DNA of 64,000 nt, from contig NZ_CP038141.1 of assembly GCF_006542355.1 (NCBI RefSeq), forward strand, positions 1,883,501 through 1,947,500. The letters run 5' to 3'. Both the position numbers and the translations under genes were made by a program. This DNA is from Swingsia samuiensis. Lineage in GTDB: Bacteria > Pseudomonadota > Alphaproteobacteria > Acetobacterales > Acetobacteraceae. Below the pieces are notes generated by a model that was given only the letters and a program-made list of their open reading frames with translations, searched no databases and was not told where the DNA came from. Each line of letters starts with the position of its first letter. The first letter of the stretch is position 1. Positions 44,981 through 53,618 of the stretch are shown here, in pieces.

Positions 44981-46077
44981 ATTTCCTCCATTCGCAAAAG
45001 CCAGGTCATTCCTATAAGTGCGCCTAATAGCGGTTCCGAGCCAGCCGCTAAAGGTGCAGCAATTGTCCCGGCATTGCCAAGAGCAGAAATCATTCCTTGC
45101 AGGATTATCAAGCCCAGCCCTCCCGCCAGAACATAGATTGGAAGAGGGGTTCGTAAGCCTGCTCTTGGGGGAATATAGATCACTGGGAGGGCAAATAGAA
45201 GCATTACCGCAACCTGAAAAGGAAGAATTATGCCATTTAACACAGCCATTTTATAATTTGCCCGTGGAAGACTGGCTGGAGCACCTTGATGAATAATAGC
45301 GAAAAGCTGTTTAGGTGTAAGGATAGCGTTGTCTCTGCTTAGAGCCATAATCATGGTGGGTGTGAGCGGAATGATAAAATGATCGTTCCCGGGAGTTACG
45401 TTTGCAAAAGACTGATCGTCGGTGAGACTTAAGTTTTGTGTTCCAGTAGGAACCCAAGCTTTATCTTTATAAAAAAGCGTATCTGCATGTTCTGTCTGGG
45501 TAAGAAGACCGTTTTCATCGCGGTGATAAATCGTAACGTTTCTTAGGAAAGCCCCCCCTTTGGCATATTGCCCAATACTGATAATGCGAAGGCCTGCGCG
45601 GAGCCATAAAGTATGTTGGTCAGGGTTGTTGGGGTTTTCTGCGTTAGGGTCTGTTTTGTTCCACCATGATGTGAGGGCTGTTTCACAAGGGGGAACAACC
45701 CAATAATTAATGATTGAGCCACTTAATCCAACGATGAGTATGGCGGGGATAAACTTTTTATAAAGCCCGCTGGTTGACAAGCCTGCTGCTCGCAGGGCTG
45801 ATATTTCGCTTGAGAGTGTAATTTGAGTTAAAAAGAACAGTCCGCCGACAAGAAAAGAAAAAGGAATAACTTCTACATATAAGCTTGGCAGATGAAGAAA
45901 GAAGAAGGTCAGGATCCCTTTAAAGCCGAGATGCCTGTTTAAAATAGGAGTTGTTTGCTCGAGAAGGGCTAAAATTTCGAGCAACGAGATGAGCACACCT
46001 TCACAGATGAGAAAGCGCCCAAGCAAGGATCGATTAAGGTAATAATCAAGCACAGAGATGAAAGGGAATTTGTTCAT
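44977..46077 (-). CDS. lptG: LptG/LptF-family permease (second of a pair)
   Basis: The 366-residue protein has the YjgP/YjgQ layout: membrane helices near the N-terminus (about 18-40, 50-75, 90-110), a periplasmic jellyroll-like region (about 130-270) and three C-terminal helices. LptF and LptG form the membrane part of the Lpt ABC transporter that extracts lipopolysaccharide. ATG 46077 overlaps the lptF stop as ATGA; a longer frame to 46143 lies inside lptF. It lacks the usual chromosomal neighbours of lptFG (such as pepA or lptD) and is instead coupled to a hydroxylase and glycosyltransferase, so it may export another lipid. Confidence 0.85.
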   Translation of the reverse strand: MNKFPFISVLDYYLNRSLLGRFLICEGVLISLLEILALLEQTTPILNRHLGFKGILTFFFLHLPSLYVEVIPFSFLVGGLFFLTQITLSSEISALRAAGLSTSGLYKKFIPAILIVGLSGSIINYWVVPPCETALTSWWNKTDPNAENPNNPDQHTLWLRAGLRIISIGQYAKGGAFLRNVTIYHRDENGLLTQTEHADTLFYKDKAWVPTGTQNLSLTDDQSFANVTPGNDHFIIPLTPTMIMALSRDNAILTPKQLFAIIHQGAPASLPRANYKMAVLNGIILPFQVAVMLLFALPVIYIPPRAGLRTPLPIYVLAGGLGLIILQGMISALGNAGTIAAPLAAGSEPLLGALIGMTWLLRMEEI

Positions 46078-47231
46078 GAACGGCGAACCACTTTTCTGCG
46101 AACCCATGACCCTCGGGAACGACGAAGCAATGTTGCAGGGCATCCAATACAGAAGATTGCAGTAGGAAGCCAGATCGCTACCCAGATAGGCAATCGACCT
46201 GTGGCGGCAAGGCTATGGCCAAAAAGAAGAATTTGGTCAAATCCGATGAGAATGCCAGCAACGGCAATTAAACCAAAAATAGACCGACGTCTGCGGGAAC
46301 TAATCCCTAGAGCAACAGCAATTGCAGAGATAAAAGGGATGCTGATGGCATGGGCAATACGGAAATCCAGCTCAGCTCGGATGGTTCTATACTCAATTCC
46401 TGGGACACCATGGCGCAGATCATGTGCAAGCTCAAGAAGAGTTAATTCACGTTCATCTGCACCGCGTGAACGGAAATTTTGTTTTTGATCAGGGCGGTCG
46501 ATAATACGCACAGCATGAGCAAAATGTGTAACCATTAATTTCCGAGAGCTGTTGGACGGGAAAGGGTCATCCACTATTTCTCCATCCCAAAGGTCCAGTT
46601 GCGTTGTGCGGGTTTTATTGGAGATAGTGAGCATTCCTCTTTGGGCAGTGATTAAACGAGCTGTTTCATTCGTTTTATTACTTACACGGAGGAAAACATG
46701 TTTCATCATTGTGCCAGCATGGCTGACATTATCTGCTGTGATGGTTGATGTATCAGATGTTGAAGCAAACATGCCCGCTTGAAGGTGTGGCGCCCAACCC
46801 GCATGGGCTGCAAAATAGAAACCTGCACGATAATCGTACCGTGCGACAGGTTGTACATAGCCATAAAGAAGAAAACTAATGGCTGACAGCAGGAAGCCCA
46901 CAGCCATAAAAGGGCGGCTGATTTGTAAAAGAGAAATTCGTCCTGCTTGTAGAGCGTCTATTTCATGATGATCGCTCATACTGTGTATCGTCATGAAAAC
47001 GGAAATGCACAGAGCGGCAGGGAGTGCGATACCGATATAGTGGGGTAACAGGTCTGTCAGTAGAGATAGAACAGTAGAGAGTGAGCTCCCAGCAGACGTC
47101 AGGTAGTCAAAAAGGACGAGAAGTCTTTCAAGAAGTAATGCGACCATCATGACAATCAGTGCAATGATGAAAGGCGGCATCATTTGGCGTAGAAGATATT
47201 TATCGAGAAGAGTAATGCGAAAATGTTTCAT
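46074..47231 (-). CDS. lptF: LptF/LptG-family permease (first of a pair)
   Basis: The 385-residue protein matches the LptF/LptG family (DKYLLRQMMPPFIIALIVMM at the start, three N-terminal helices, a periplasmic domain at about 135-275 and three C-terminal helices). An ERELTLLELAHDLRHG segment leads into the last helices, as in family members. ATG 47231 directly follows the TAA stop of the metallophosphoesterase gene. It pairs with the next gene to form a heterodimeric permease; the LptB-like ATPase that would drive it is not in the window. Assignment as LptF rather than LptG is by gene order only. Confidence 0.85.
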   Translation of the reverse strand: MKHFRITLLDKYLLRQMMPPFIIALIVMMVALLLERLLVLFDYLTSAGSSLSTVLSLLTDLLPHYIGIALPAALCISVFMTIHSMSDHHEIDALQAGRISLLQISRPFMAVGFLLSAISFLLYGYVQPVARYDYRAGFYFAAHAGWAPHLQAGMFASTSDTSTITADNVSHAGTMMKHVFLRVSNKTNETARLITAQRGMLTISNKTRTTQLDLWDGEIVDDPFPSNSSRKLMVTHFAHAVRIIDRPDQKQNFRSRGADERELTLLELAHDLRHGVPGIEYRTIRAELDFRIAHAISIPFISAIAVALGISSRRRRSIFGLIAVAGILIGFDQILLFGHSLAATGRLPIWVAIWLPTAIFCIGCPATLLRRSRGSWVRRKVVRRS

Positions 47232-48137
47232 TTAACGTGTGCCTCGCGGCCTCTCCCATGAAGCACGCTCGGATATGCTTCCGTCGGCTTTATGCCGGCT
47301 GAGGTTTATCGTCCAAGTTTTGTGTTGAGGGGTAATTGTAATTTTATTCCAGCAGGCTTGGCGATACGCTTTGATATCTGAGAGAGACGCGGAAGCGACG
47401 CCAATTAAAGGAATATCGGTATCTTTAATGTGTGTCAGGGTTGCATTATGGGAATGGCCATGAAGGACAATTTCAGCACCAGCTTTTTGAATTACTTTTG
47501 CGGTTGCTCGGTGATCCAGAAGAGATTTCCGCCATGGGACAAGACCCTTTTTGGGGGGATGGTGGATCATAACAACCCGACAGAAGTCATATTTTTCAAG
47601 CCAGAGTAAAATTTTCTCAAGTGTATTTAACTGCCTTTTTCCAACACGTCCATAAGCCATAAAAGGGGCCGTCGGAAGGGCGGAGTTGATACCGATAATC
47701 GCTATTTTGTTAATGAATTTCACATAAGGGTAAACTTCTGAAGACCATGGGTGCCATTTTTTTAGAGTTTCATCGTAAGGGGCTTTTACCATGCAGTCAT
47801 GGTTACCTGGGATAACAAAAGGTTGTGCTGGTAAATTATTGAACCACTGTATTGAAGATGAAAATTCTTGAGGCGTCCCAAAGTTAGTGACGTCTCCGCT
47901 GACGAGAAGAGCGTTCACAGAATGAAGAGTAATGTCGTTAATAAGAGCAGAGCAGGTCTCTTCTAGGTGGACTTTTTTACGGTGAATTTTCCATGACAAT
48001 AGGCTAAGGGCACGTTTATTAATAATTTGGCGCCACTGAATAGGTGGGGGCGGTAAATGTGGATCTGAAATATGAGCTAAAACAGTTTCTTTTTCATTCT
48101 GCATTGGAGGCTTGTGGGTTGATGACAGATTAAACAT
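47232..48137 (-). CDS. Calcineurin-like metallophosphoesterase
   Basis: The 301-residue protein shows the full motif set for a binuclear metal phosphoesterase: DPHL at about 27-30, GDVTN, GNHD, a HHPP segment and GHSH. There is no signal peptide. It heads the operon of Lpt-type permeases, hydroxylase, nucleotidyltransferase and GT4, with its stop codon touching the lptF start. A role as a lipid or head-group phosphatase (compare LpxH, also in this fold) is plausible but inferred. ATG 48137 has only a weak ribosome site; ATG 48104 (MQNEKE) is an alternative. Divergent from the lipid kinase gene. Confidence 0.85.
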   Translation of the reverse strand: MFNLSSTHKPPMQNEKETVLAHISDPHLPPPPIQWRQIINKRALSLLSWKIHRKKVHLEETCSALINDITLHSVNALLVSGDVTNFGTPQEFSSSIQWFNNLPAQPFVIPGNHDCMVKAPYDETLKKWHPWSSEVYPYVKFINKIAIIGINSALPTAPFMAYGRVGKRQLNTLEKILLWLEKYDFCRVVMIHHPPKKGLVPWRKSLLDHRATAKVIQKAGAEIVLHGHSHNATLTHIKDTDIPLIGVASASLSDIKAYRQACWNKITITPQHKTWTINLSRHKADGSISERASWERPRGTR

Positions 48138-48266
48138 GAGAAGAGTTAAGCCTTAATGCGGTATTTTACAAACAATGTGTGTTTTTAATGCTGCTGGTCG
48201 AATTAACATAGCCGTGCTAATCTCGCTAGCATAGCGCCGACCACCTGAATAAAGATTTTTTTTATA

Positions 48267-49217
48267 GTGTCTTTTGCTCTGATTCATAATTTTAGAAGCC
48301 GTAAAAACCGTCGTAATGGAGAAGCTTTTTCGAAAGAAGCTGCGCGTATTTTAAAAGATAATTTTGTTTTATCTGATAGTCGCGAATGTATGACAAAACG
48401 CGTTCAGCTTTTATATGAACGTGGCATTAAAACAATTGCTATTGATGGTGGGGATGGAACTGTTAGCACGGTGTTAACAGCGATTGAACGTATTTATCCT
48501 TCCAATGCATTGCCAGATATCGCAGTTCTGGCCTCGGGGAATACCAATTTAATTGCTGGAGATGTTGGCTTTGGTGTGCGTGGGATGGAGGCGATTCGTC
48601 GTTTGCAGAAGCGTGACATGATAAGATCCAGCATTCGCACCCCCATAAAATTGTCATGGCCTGATACCAATAGAGCGCCTGTTTTAGGTCTTTTTGGAGG
48701 GTGTGCCGGGTATGCACGAGCGGTTCAGATTGCGCATTCCCCCAATGTTTTAAAGTTTGCACCTCATGATTTGGCTGTTGGTTTTACATTGGCAAGTTCT
48801 ATTACAAGTCTGATGTTTGAGAAAAGCCGTTATAAATGGTTGAAGGGAAATCCACTAAAGGTGGAGATTGATGGTCAACTGTATGATGGCAACAGTTTTA
48901 TGTTTCTTGTGACAGGCTTATCACGTTTGTCTCAAGGGATATGGCCTTTTTGGGATGCAGAACCGAACATTAAAGGGCTAAGATATTTGGATGTTAGTGC
49001 ATATCCACAAAACTTGATGCGCGCGACGAGTGCTCTGCTGCGTGGAAGAGCGCCTCGTTGGTTGCGGCTACATCCTGACTATTTGAGTGGTCGTGCTGAC
49101 GATATTATGATTGAGACAGATAGTGAATTTATATTGGATGGAGAGGTTTTTGCTCCACCTGAGACAAAGCGTTTGCGGTTAGAGCGTGCTCCAGCTTTTC
49201 GTTTTTTACATGCGTGA
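48267..49217 (+). CDS. Diacylglycerol/ceramide kinase-like lipid kinase
   Basis: The 316-residue protein has the DAGK catalytic motif GGDGT at residues 61-65 and a PSNALPDIAVLASGNTNL segment resembling the family's second nucleotide site. The C-terminal half is the beta-sandwich of lipid kinases. The family phosphorylates diacylglycerol, sphingosine or ceramide. Close to serine palmitoyltransferase, a ceramide or long-chain-base kinase is the likeliest reading; Caulobacter makes phosphorylated ceramides with a kinase encoded in its sphingolipid region. The start is GTG 48267. It is followed after six bases by the unknown gene at 49224. Confidence 0.75.
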   Translation: MSFALIHNFRSRKNRRNGEAFSKEAARILKDNFVLSDSRECMTKRVQLLYERGIKTIAIDGGDGTVSTVLTAIERIYPSNALPDIAVLASGNTNLIAGDVGFGVRGMEAIRRLQKRDMIRSSIRTPIKLSWPDTNRAPVLGLFGGCAGYARAVQIAHSPNVLKFAPHDLAVGFTLASSITSLMFEKSRYKWLKGNPLKVEIDGQLYDGNSFMFLVTGLSRLSQGIWPFWDAEPNIKGLRYLDVSAYPQNLMRATSALLRGRAPRWLRLHPDYLSGRADDIMIETDSEFILDGEVFAPPETKRLRLERAPAFRFLHA

Positions 49218-49223
49218 TTTTAT

Positions 49224-50159
49224 ATGACTGAATTGATTGAAGACATATTAATTAGTGAATTGACGACATCTGTTAGAAGTGAGGTCGTAGAGTTCGCAGC
49301 ATCTTTAATCAATTCTTTTCCAAAGATGCCTTTAGGAGTTTTATTTTACGGCTCTGTTTTAAGAAAAGCAGATCCTGAAGGGATCTTGGATTTTTATATC
49401 ATTACGGAGAGTAACAATGATTTTAAAGGCAATACATTTGCACGAGTAGGGAATGTTCTTTTACCACCTAATGTAAATTATGCTGAATTTAAAGCCGATG
49501 ATGGTATTCTTTGGAGAGCTAAAATTGCAGTTATTTCTGCAGAGCAATTCAAGAAAAGAAATAGCCTTTCAAGTTTGGACTCAACTTTATGGGCACGTTT
49601 TTGTCAGCCTGTAAGGTTGGTTTGGGTGCGTGACGCATCCGCGGCAGATATTATTTTAAATTTAATTATTCAGTCCGTTACCACCGCTTCATGCTGGGCC
49701 GCATTATTGGGTTCTTCCGGTATGACTGCGATTCAATACTGGCAAAATCTGTTTGCCCACACATATGAATCTGAAGTTAGGGTAGAGCAAAAAGGGCGTG
49801 GTAACAGTTTAATAAAAGATAAAGAAGAACGGTTTTCTAAATTGCTGCTCTTGGGGTGGAAGCGGGCCCATTTAAACTATGCTCAACAAAAGGATTATTT
49901 GCAGCCGTTGATACCAAAGAGTTTGATAGAGCGTGCTTATAAACGATGGGGATTGATAAGAAGAACAGGAAAAACACGAAATATAGCGCGTCTCATCAAA
50001 GCATCATTTACGTTTGAAGGAGGCGGAGATTATTTGGCGTGGAAAATAAAGAGGCACGCAGGGATAGATCTAAAACTATCTTCTTTTGAAGCAAAACATC
50101 CTCTGATTATGCTGCCTTTTTTATTATGGCGTATGTATTCTTTACGGAAGGCAAAATAA
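49224..50159 (+). CDS. Unknown protein, weakly nucleotidyltransferase-like, in the lipid island
   Basis: I do not recognise this 311-residue protein. Near residue 41 it has FYGSVLRKAD and then DFYII, which recalls the G-S-x(n)-D of Pol-beta-type nucleotidyltransferases, but the second Asp is not in place (D56-x-Y58). The middle is amphipathic with an aromatic segment (SCWAALLGSSGMTAIQYWQNL), and the C-terminus is basic with a hydrophobic patch (PLIMLPFLLWRMY), suggesting membrane association. It is coupled to the lipid kinase gene (six-base gap) and ends at a shared terminator with spt, so it should act in the same lipid pathway, perhaps in head-group attachment. Confidence 0.6.
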   Translation: MTELIEDILISELTTSVRSEVVEFAASLINSFPKMPLGVLFYGSVLRKADPEGILDFYIITESNNDFKGNTFARVGNVLLPPNVNYAEFKADDGILWRAKIAVISAEQFKKRNSLSSLDSTLWARFCQPVRLVWVRDASAADIILNLIIQSVTTASCWAALLGSSGMTAIQYWQNLFAHTYESEVRVEQKGRGNSLIKDKEERFSKLLLLGWKRAHLNYAQQKDYLQPLIPKSLIERAYKRWGLIRRTGKTRNIARLIKASFTFEGGGDYLAWKIKRHAGIDLKLSSFEAKHPLIMLPFLLWRMYSLRKAK

Positions 50160-50191
50160 AAGCCCGGCCTTTAATTAAAGAGCCGAGCTTT
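50159..50191. terminator. Bidirectional terminator between the unknown gene and spt
   Basis: Arms AAAGCCCGGC and GCCGAGCTTT pair with one mismatch, and the inner CTTTAATTAAAG is self-complementary, giving a long hairpin in the 41-base gap between convergent stops. Confidence 0.7.
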
Positions 50192-50200
50192 AGGGGCTGT

Positions 50201-51391
50201 TTATTTGAACATATTATAAACAGATTTAAATATTGAAATTGCTTTATCTATTTCTTGTGGTGAGTGTGCTGCCATGACCGAACAACGCAATAGTGGTCGC
50301 TCATCAGGGGTTGCTGGTGGTAGTGAAAGGTTAACGTACAGGCCGCTCTCTAAAAGTGCATTCCAGAATGTTAAGGCTTGCGCAATATTATCAAGCGTTA
50401 CCGCAATAACTGGAGATATATGGCTTCCTGTGTTCAACCCGATATCTTGCAAGCCCGCGTGTAGTTGAGCCGCATTTTTCTGTAATTTAACCCGAAGTTC
50501 TGGATGTGCTTCCAAGTCTTCTAAGGCAGCAAGGGTCGCTGCAATAATTTCAGGAGGAAGGGAAGCTGTAAACATATATGGACGCGAAGCGAGACGCATC
50601 AGGTTGATGCCATCATTATCTGATATGCAATACCCGCCAACGGTACCAAGAGATTTAGAAAATGTACCGACGATAAAATCGATGTCATCTTCACAATTTT
50701 GAAGTTCAGCCACACCACGGCCATGCTCTCCAAGGACACCAAATGAGTGTGCCTCATCAGCCATGAGATAGGCACCATGACGTTTTTTGATGTCGACAAA
50801 CTCTTTTAGAGGAGCAATATTTCCAGTCATGGAATAAATGCCCTCAGCAATAATGAGTTTAGCACCGGTATGGTTTTTTAAGCGTGCAAGCCTTTTTTCA
50901 AGATCCGCCGGATCATTATGTCGAAAGCGGATAACCTGCGCACCTGAGAGTTTAGCTCCATCGTAAATACTTGCGTGACTATCTGCATCAAGCAAAAGAA
51001 CATCATCTTTATTTACGAGCGCAGAGATGGTTCCTAAATTAGCTTGATATCCTGTTGAAAATATCATGCAGTGTTTGCGGCGGAAAAAAGCAGCTAATTT
51101 TTTTTCTAAAGTTTGATGAAGGCCGAATGTCCCGTTTGCAATGCGGGAACCAGTCGTGCCAACGCCCATAGTTTGCGCTGTTTCAATCGCAGCTTGGGCT
51201 GCTTTTTGAGACTGGCTTAAACCGAGGTAGTTATTGGTCCCAAAGAGAAGGGTTTCTCTTCCTTCAATTATTCCAACAGTCGCAGAAAGGGGTCTTTCAA
51301 TAACGACATGAAAAGGGTCACGAGGAGAGAGAGTGATGAGATTTTTATAAGCTTTTTGGAGAGCTTCGTGTTTCGCAAAAATATTATTCAT
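50201..51391 (-). CDS. spt: Serine palmitoyltransferase (alpha-oxoamine synthase family)
   Basis: The 396-residue PLP enzyme belongs to the alpha-oxoamine synthases. The PLP lysine is K246 in GTFSKSLGT, with D212 in ADEAH binding the pyridine ring, H139 in DADSHAS stacking and a TNNYLGL start segment. The family includes SPT, KBL and AONS. Coupling to a dedicated ACP (ATGA overlap) and a fatty acyl-AMP ligase points to SPT, which condenses serine with an acyl thioester to give 3-ketosphinganine. ATG 51391 is chosen for the overlap with the ACP stop. In acetic acid bacteria SPT supplies dihydroceramide. AONS (BioF) is the main alternative, given bioB elsewhere, but the neighbours argue against it. 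Confidence 0.85.
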   Translation of the reverse strand: MNNIFAKHEALQKAYKNLITLSPRDPFHVVIERPLSATVGIIEGRETLLFGTNNYLGLSQSQKAAQAAIETAQTMGVGTTGSRIANGTFGLHQTLEKKLAAFFRRKHCMIFSTGYQANLGTISALVNKDDVLLLDADSHASIYDGAKLSGAQVIRFRHNDPADLEKRLARLKNHTGAKLIIAEGIYSMTGNIAPLKEFVDIKKRHGAYLMADEAHSFGVLGEHGRGVAELQNCEDDIDFIVGTFSKSLGTVGGYCISDNDGINLMRLASRPYMFTASLPPEIIAATLAALEDLEAHPELRVKLQKNAAQLHAGLQDIGLNTGSHISPVIAVTLDNIAQALTFWNALLESGLYVNLSLPPATPDERPLLRCSVMAAHSPQEIDKAISIFKSVYNMFK

Positions 51392-51642
51392 GACTGTTCT
51401 GCTTTTAGGGAATGAAGGCATAACGTCAAATCATTGATCGTTCTAATATCTGCGAGTTTGTCTAAAGGAACAGAGACGTCCAATTCATCTTCAATTTCCA
51501 TCACAAAGTTCATGACGGCTAAACTATCGAACGCAAGGTCTTCGACTATTTTACTGTCGCCATTAATGTCCCGAGGCACCTTTGGGTTCGCAAGAAGCTT
51601 CTCGATGATCATATTTGAAATATCGGCGACATTATCAGACAT
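51388..51642 (-). CDS. Acyl carrier protein dedicated to the spt cluster
   Basis: The 84-residue protein has the phosphopantetheine site FDSLAV with Ser40 and acidic helices. It differs clearly from housekeeping AcpP elsewhere in the window (36722-36961). With the adjoining ligase and SPT it would present a long acyl chain for condensation with serine. ATG 51642 has GAGAG eight bases upstream; GTG 51651 is an alternative. The stop overlaps the spt start. A 117-base leader with three hairpins separates it from the ligase gene. Confidence 0.9.
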   Translation of the reverse strand: MSDNVADISNMIIEKLLANPKVPRDINGDSKIVEDLAFDSLAVMNFVMEIEDELDVSVPLDKLADIRTINDLTLCLHSLKAEQS

Positions 51643-51670
51643 GCGTTTCACTCTCAGTTAATTTGAATTT

Positions 51671-51742
51671 TAAGGCCTTAAATACGCAGAGCGTATCATG
51701 CCTTCACTCTGTTCTATTCTGTGAAGAGAATAGAACAGAGTG
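51671..51742 (-). promoter_or_regulatory. Three inverted repeats between the ligase gene and the ACP gene
   Basis: Three perfect repeats lie in a row: TAAGGCCTTA (51671-51680), ATACGC/GCGTAT with a three-base loop (51682-51696) and a 15-base-pair stem (51705-51719 with 51728-51742). On the reverse strand no T-run follows the long stem, so it is not a standard terminator for the ACP side. Confidence 0.55.
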
Positions 51743-51759
51743 ATAAGAAAAAAAAGTCG

Positions 51760-53538
51760 TTATGCTACAGACAAATCGGCATTGTCAGACACATCAAATT
51801 CTCCAGAGAGTAACATGGCTTTTGCTTTAGCTCGTGTTAGTTTTCCAGAGGAGGTTTGAGGTAGGGTTTTGGGAGGAACCAGAATCACTCGAACGTCCAC
51901 ACCATGCTGACGCCTAAATAAACTGGCTATATCATCCTGTAATTGCTTACGGCTATCTTCTTCTGTTGCTCGACATTGAACAAGAGCAACGATGTTTTCG
52001 CCTGTTTGTGTTTCTAAAGAGAATACAGCAACATCATTCGAGCGAAGGCTAGTGATTTCACTTTCAGCCGACCACTCAAGGTCTTGCGGCCAAATATTGC
52101 GCCCATTAACAATGATAAGATCTTTAGCGCGCCCTGTAATAACAATCTGCCCATTGAGGAAGTAACCAAGATCACCCGTATCTAGCCAACCATGCTGATC
52201 GAGGACGGCGTCGGTTTCATCTTGGCGTTTGAAATAGCCTTTCATAAGGCTAGGGCCTTTAACAAATACTCTTCCAAGATGACGGTCGGATAAAACTGCG
52301 CCTTCTGGGTTGCGCACTTCAATTTGATGATCTGGCAAAACAGTTCCGCATAGAACAAAGGTCCGTAAAGCCTGAGATTGATCATCCGATTTTTGTGCTA
52401 ACCCATCATGTTCAAGAGTGCGTAAATCAATGGTATCTGTTTGTATGCCTTCATTTAAAGGAGCAAAGCTAATTGCTAATGTTGCTTCAGCCATTCCATA
52501 GCTTGCAACAAACGCGCGCTGATCAAAATGGTTAGGGGCAAAGCGCTCAGCAAAACCCTCTAAAATATGATGGCGGATCATATCACCACCGATTCCAGCG
52601 ATACGCCAACTTGATAGATCAATCTCTGGAGGGGCGTTGCGACGAGCGCATAACTCATAACCAAAAGAAGGGCTATAAGAGATCGTTCCTCGGTTGCGCG
52701 ATATGAGATCCAGCCAAACATGTGGACGACGAGCAAACTCGCGTGTTGGAAGAAGGTCAACGCTAAGTTGGCATGTGAGAGGGGTTAAGAAAAACCCAAC
52801 TAGCCCCATATCATGATAGAGAGGAAGCCAAGAGACACAACGATCATCACGTGTATCTTCAGATGGGAAAACCTTTAACCCGTCTTTTGCAATGGCTTTA
52901 GCGTTGGCAAGCCCTGCTTCTTGTGTAACGGCGACCCCGACAGGAAAGCGTGTACTGCCTGATGAAAACTGGAGGTAAGACAAATCATCAGATTTTATAT
53001 CAGGGAGTTGAATGTCTATAATGGGTTTTTCAGATAAAAGTGCTGGTGAACCACCAAAAGCAAGATCAAGGTCTTTAATAATGTCATCCGTCCAGCTTTG
53101 AATAACATCTGGAACAATGACAGCACGTGCTTGAGCACTTTTAATCATACCACGTAGGGTAGCGACGTAGTTTTCTTTTCCACCAAAAGCGACAGGTAAT
53201 GGAAGAGGAGCCGGAACAAGGCCAGCGTACTGACAACCGAAGAATATACGAGCAAAATCGCCATCACTCTCGGCAATAATTGCTACACGATCTCCAACGT
53301 TCAAGCCTGAACCAAGGAGACGTTTTGCTGTTGATATAGCTTGCTCACGTAACAGACGATAAGGCAAAGCCTCTAAGAGCTTGCCTCGGCCGGAATAGAT
53401 ATTAAATCCGCTTTCCCCTTGTGCTGCGTAATCAAGCGCAGCGGAAAAGCTGGAAAAATCACCATATCGTCGCGTTAGACCTGAACGGCTAGGCGTTGGA
53501 ACAAGGTGGTCGGTTGGTTTCTGGTTGTCCTCGGTCAA
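51760..53538 (-). CDS. Fatty acyl-AMP ligase / acyl-ACP synthetase
   Basis: The 592-residue ANL-superfamily enzyme has the AMP-binding motif FSSGSTRFPVGV, the FAAL-type WLPLYHDMGLVG segment, TGDLGY and the C-terminal GRAKDLIIVNGRNIWP. FAALs activate a fatty acid as acyl-AMP and load it on an ACP; the neighbouring ACP is the obvious partner. The start is TTG 53538; the frame is open upstream only to a stop and offers no ATG. Transcribed toward the ACP and spt genes, it would feed the sphingoid base pathway. Full-length and intact. Confidence 0.88.
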   Translation of the reverse strand: MTEDNQKPTDHLVPTPSRSGLTRRYGDFSSFSAALDYAAQGESGFNIYSGRGKLLEALPYRLLREQAISTAKRLLGSGLNVGDRVAIIAESDGDFARIFFGCQYAGLVPAPLPLPVAFGGKENYVATLRGMIKSAQARAVIVPDVIQSWTDDIIKDLDLAFGGSPALLSEKPIIDIQLPDIKSDDLSYLQFSSGSTRFPVGVAVTQEAGLANAKAIAKDGLKVFPSEDTRDDRCVSWLPLYHDMGLVGFFLTPLTCQLSVDLLPTREFARRPHVWLDLISRNRGTISYSPSFGYELCARRNAPPEIDLSSWRIAGIGGDMIRHHILEGFAERFAPNHFDQRAFVASYGMAEATLAISFAPLNEGIQTDTIDLRTLEHDGLAQKSDDQSQALRTFVLCGTVLPDHQIEVRNPEGAVLSDRHLGRVFVKGPSLMKGYFKRQDETDAVLDQHGWLDTGDLGYFLNGQIVITGRAKDLIIVNGRNIWPQDLEWSAESEITSLRSNDVAVFSLETQTGENIVALVQCRATEEDSRKQLQDDIASLFRRQHGVDVRVILVPPKTLPQTSSGKLTRAKAKAMLLSGEFDVSDNADLSVA

Positions 53539-53600
53539 ACCTAGACTAGCTCCGTTTGGATCATCAGGAATTAAGACAATCCTTTGCAGAAAAACAAAAC

Positions 53601-53618
53601 GGCATCTCTACAGATGCC
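53601..53618 (-). terminator. Terminator-like hairpin in the leader of the acyl-AMP ligase gene
   Basis: A perfect 7-base-pair stem (GGCATCT/AGATGCC) with a four-base loop is followed on the reverse strand by GTTTTGTTTTT. It sits about 60 bases before the ligase TTG start, so it may act as an attenuator or end an unseen upstream transcript. Confidence 0.55.

Noticed and set aside
50201..51391. spt as 8-amino-7-oxononanoate synthase (BioF)
   Set aside because: The family cannot be split by motifs alone, but the adjoining ACP, acyl-AMP ligase and lipid genes fit serine palmitoyltransferase better, and bioB is 24 kb away.
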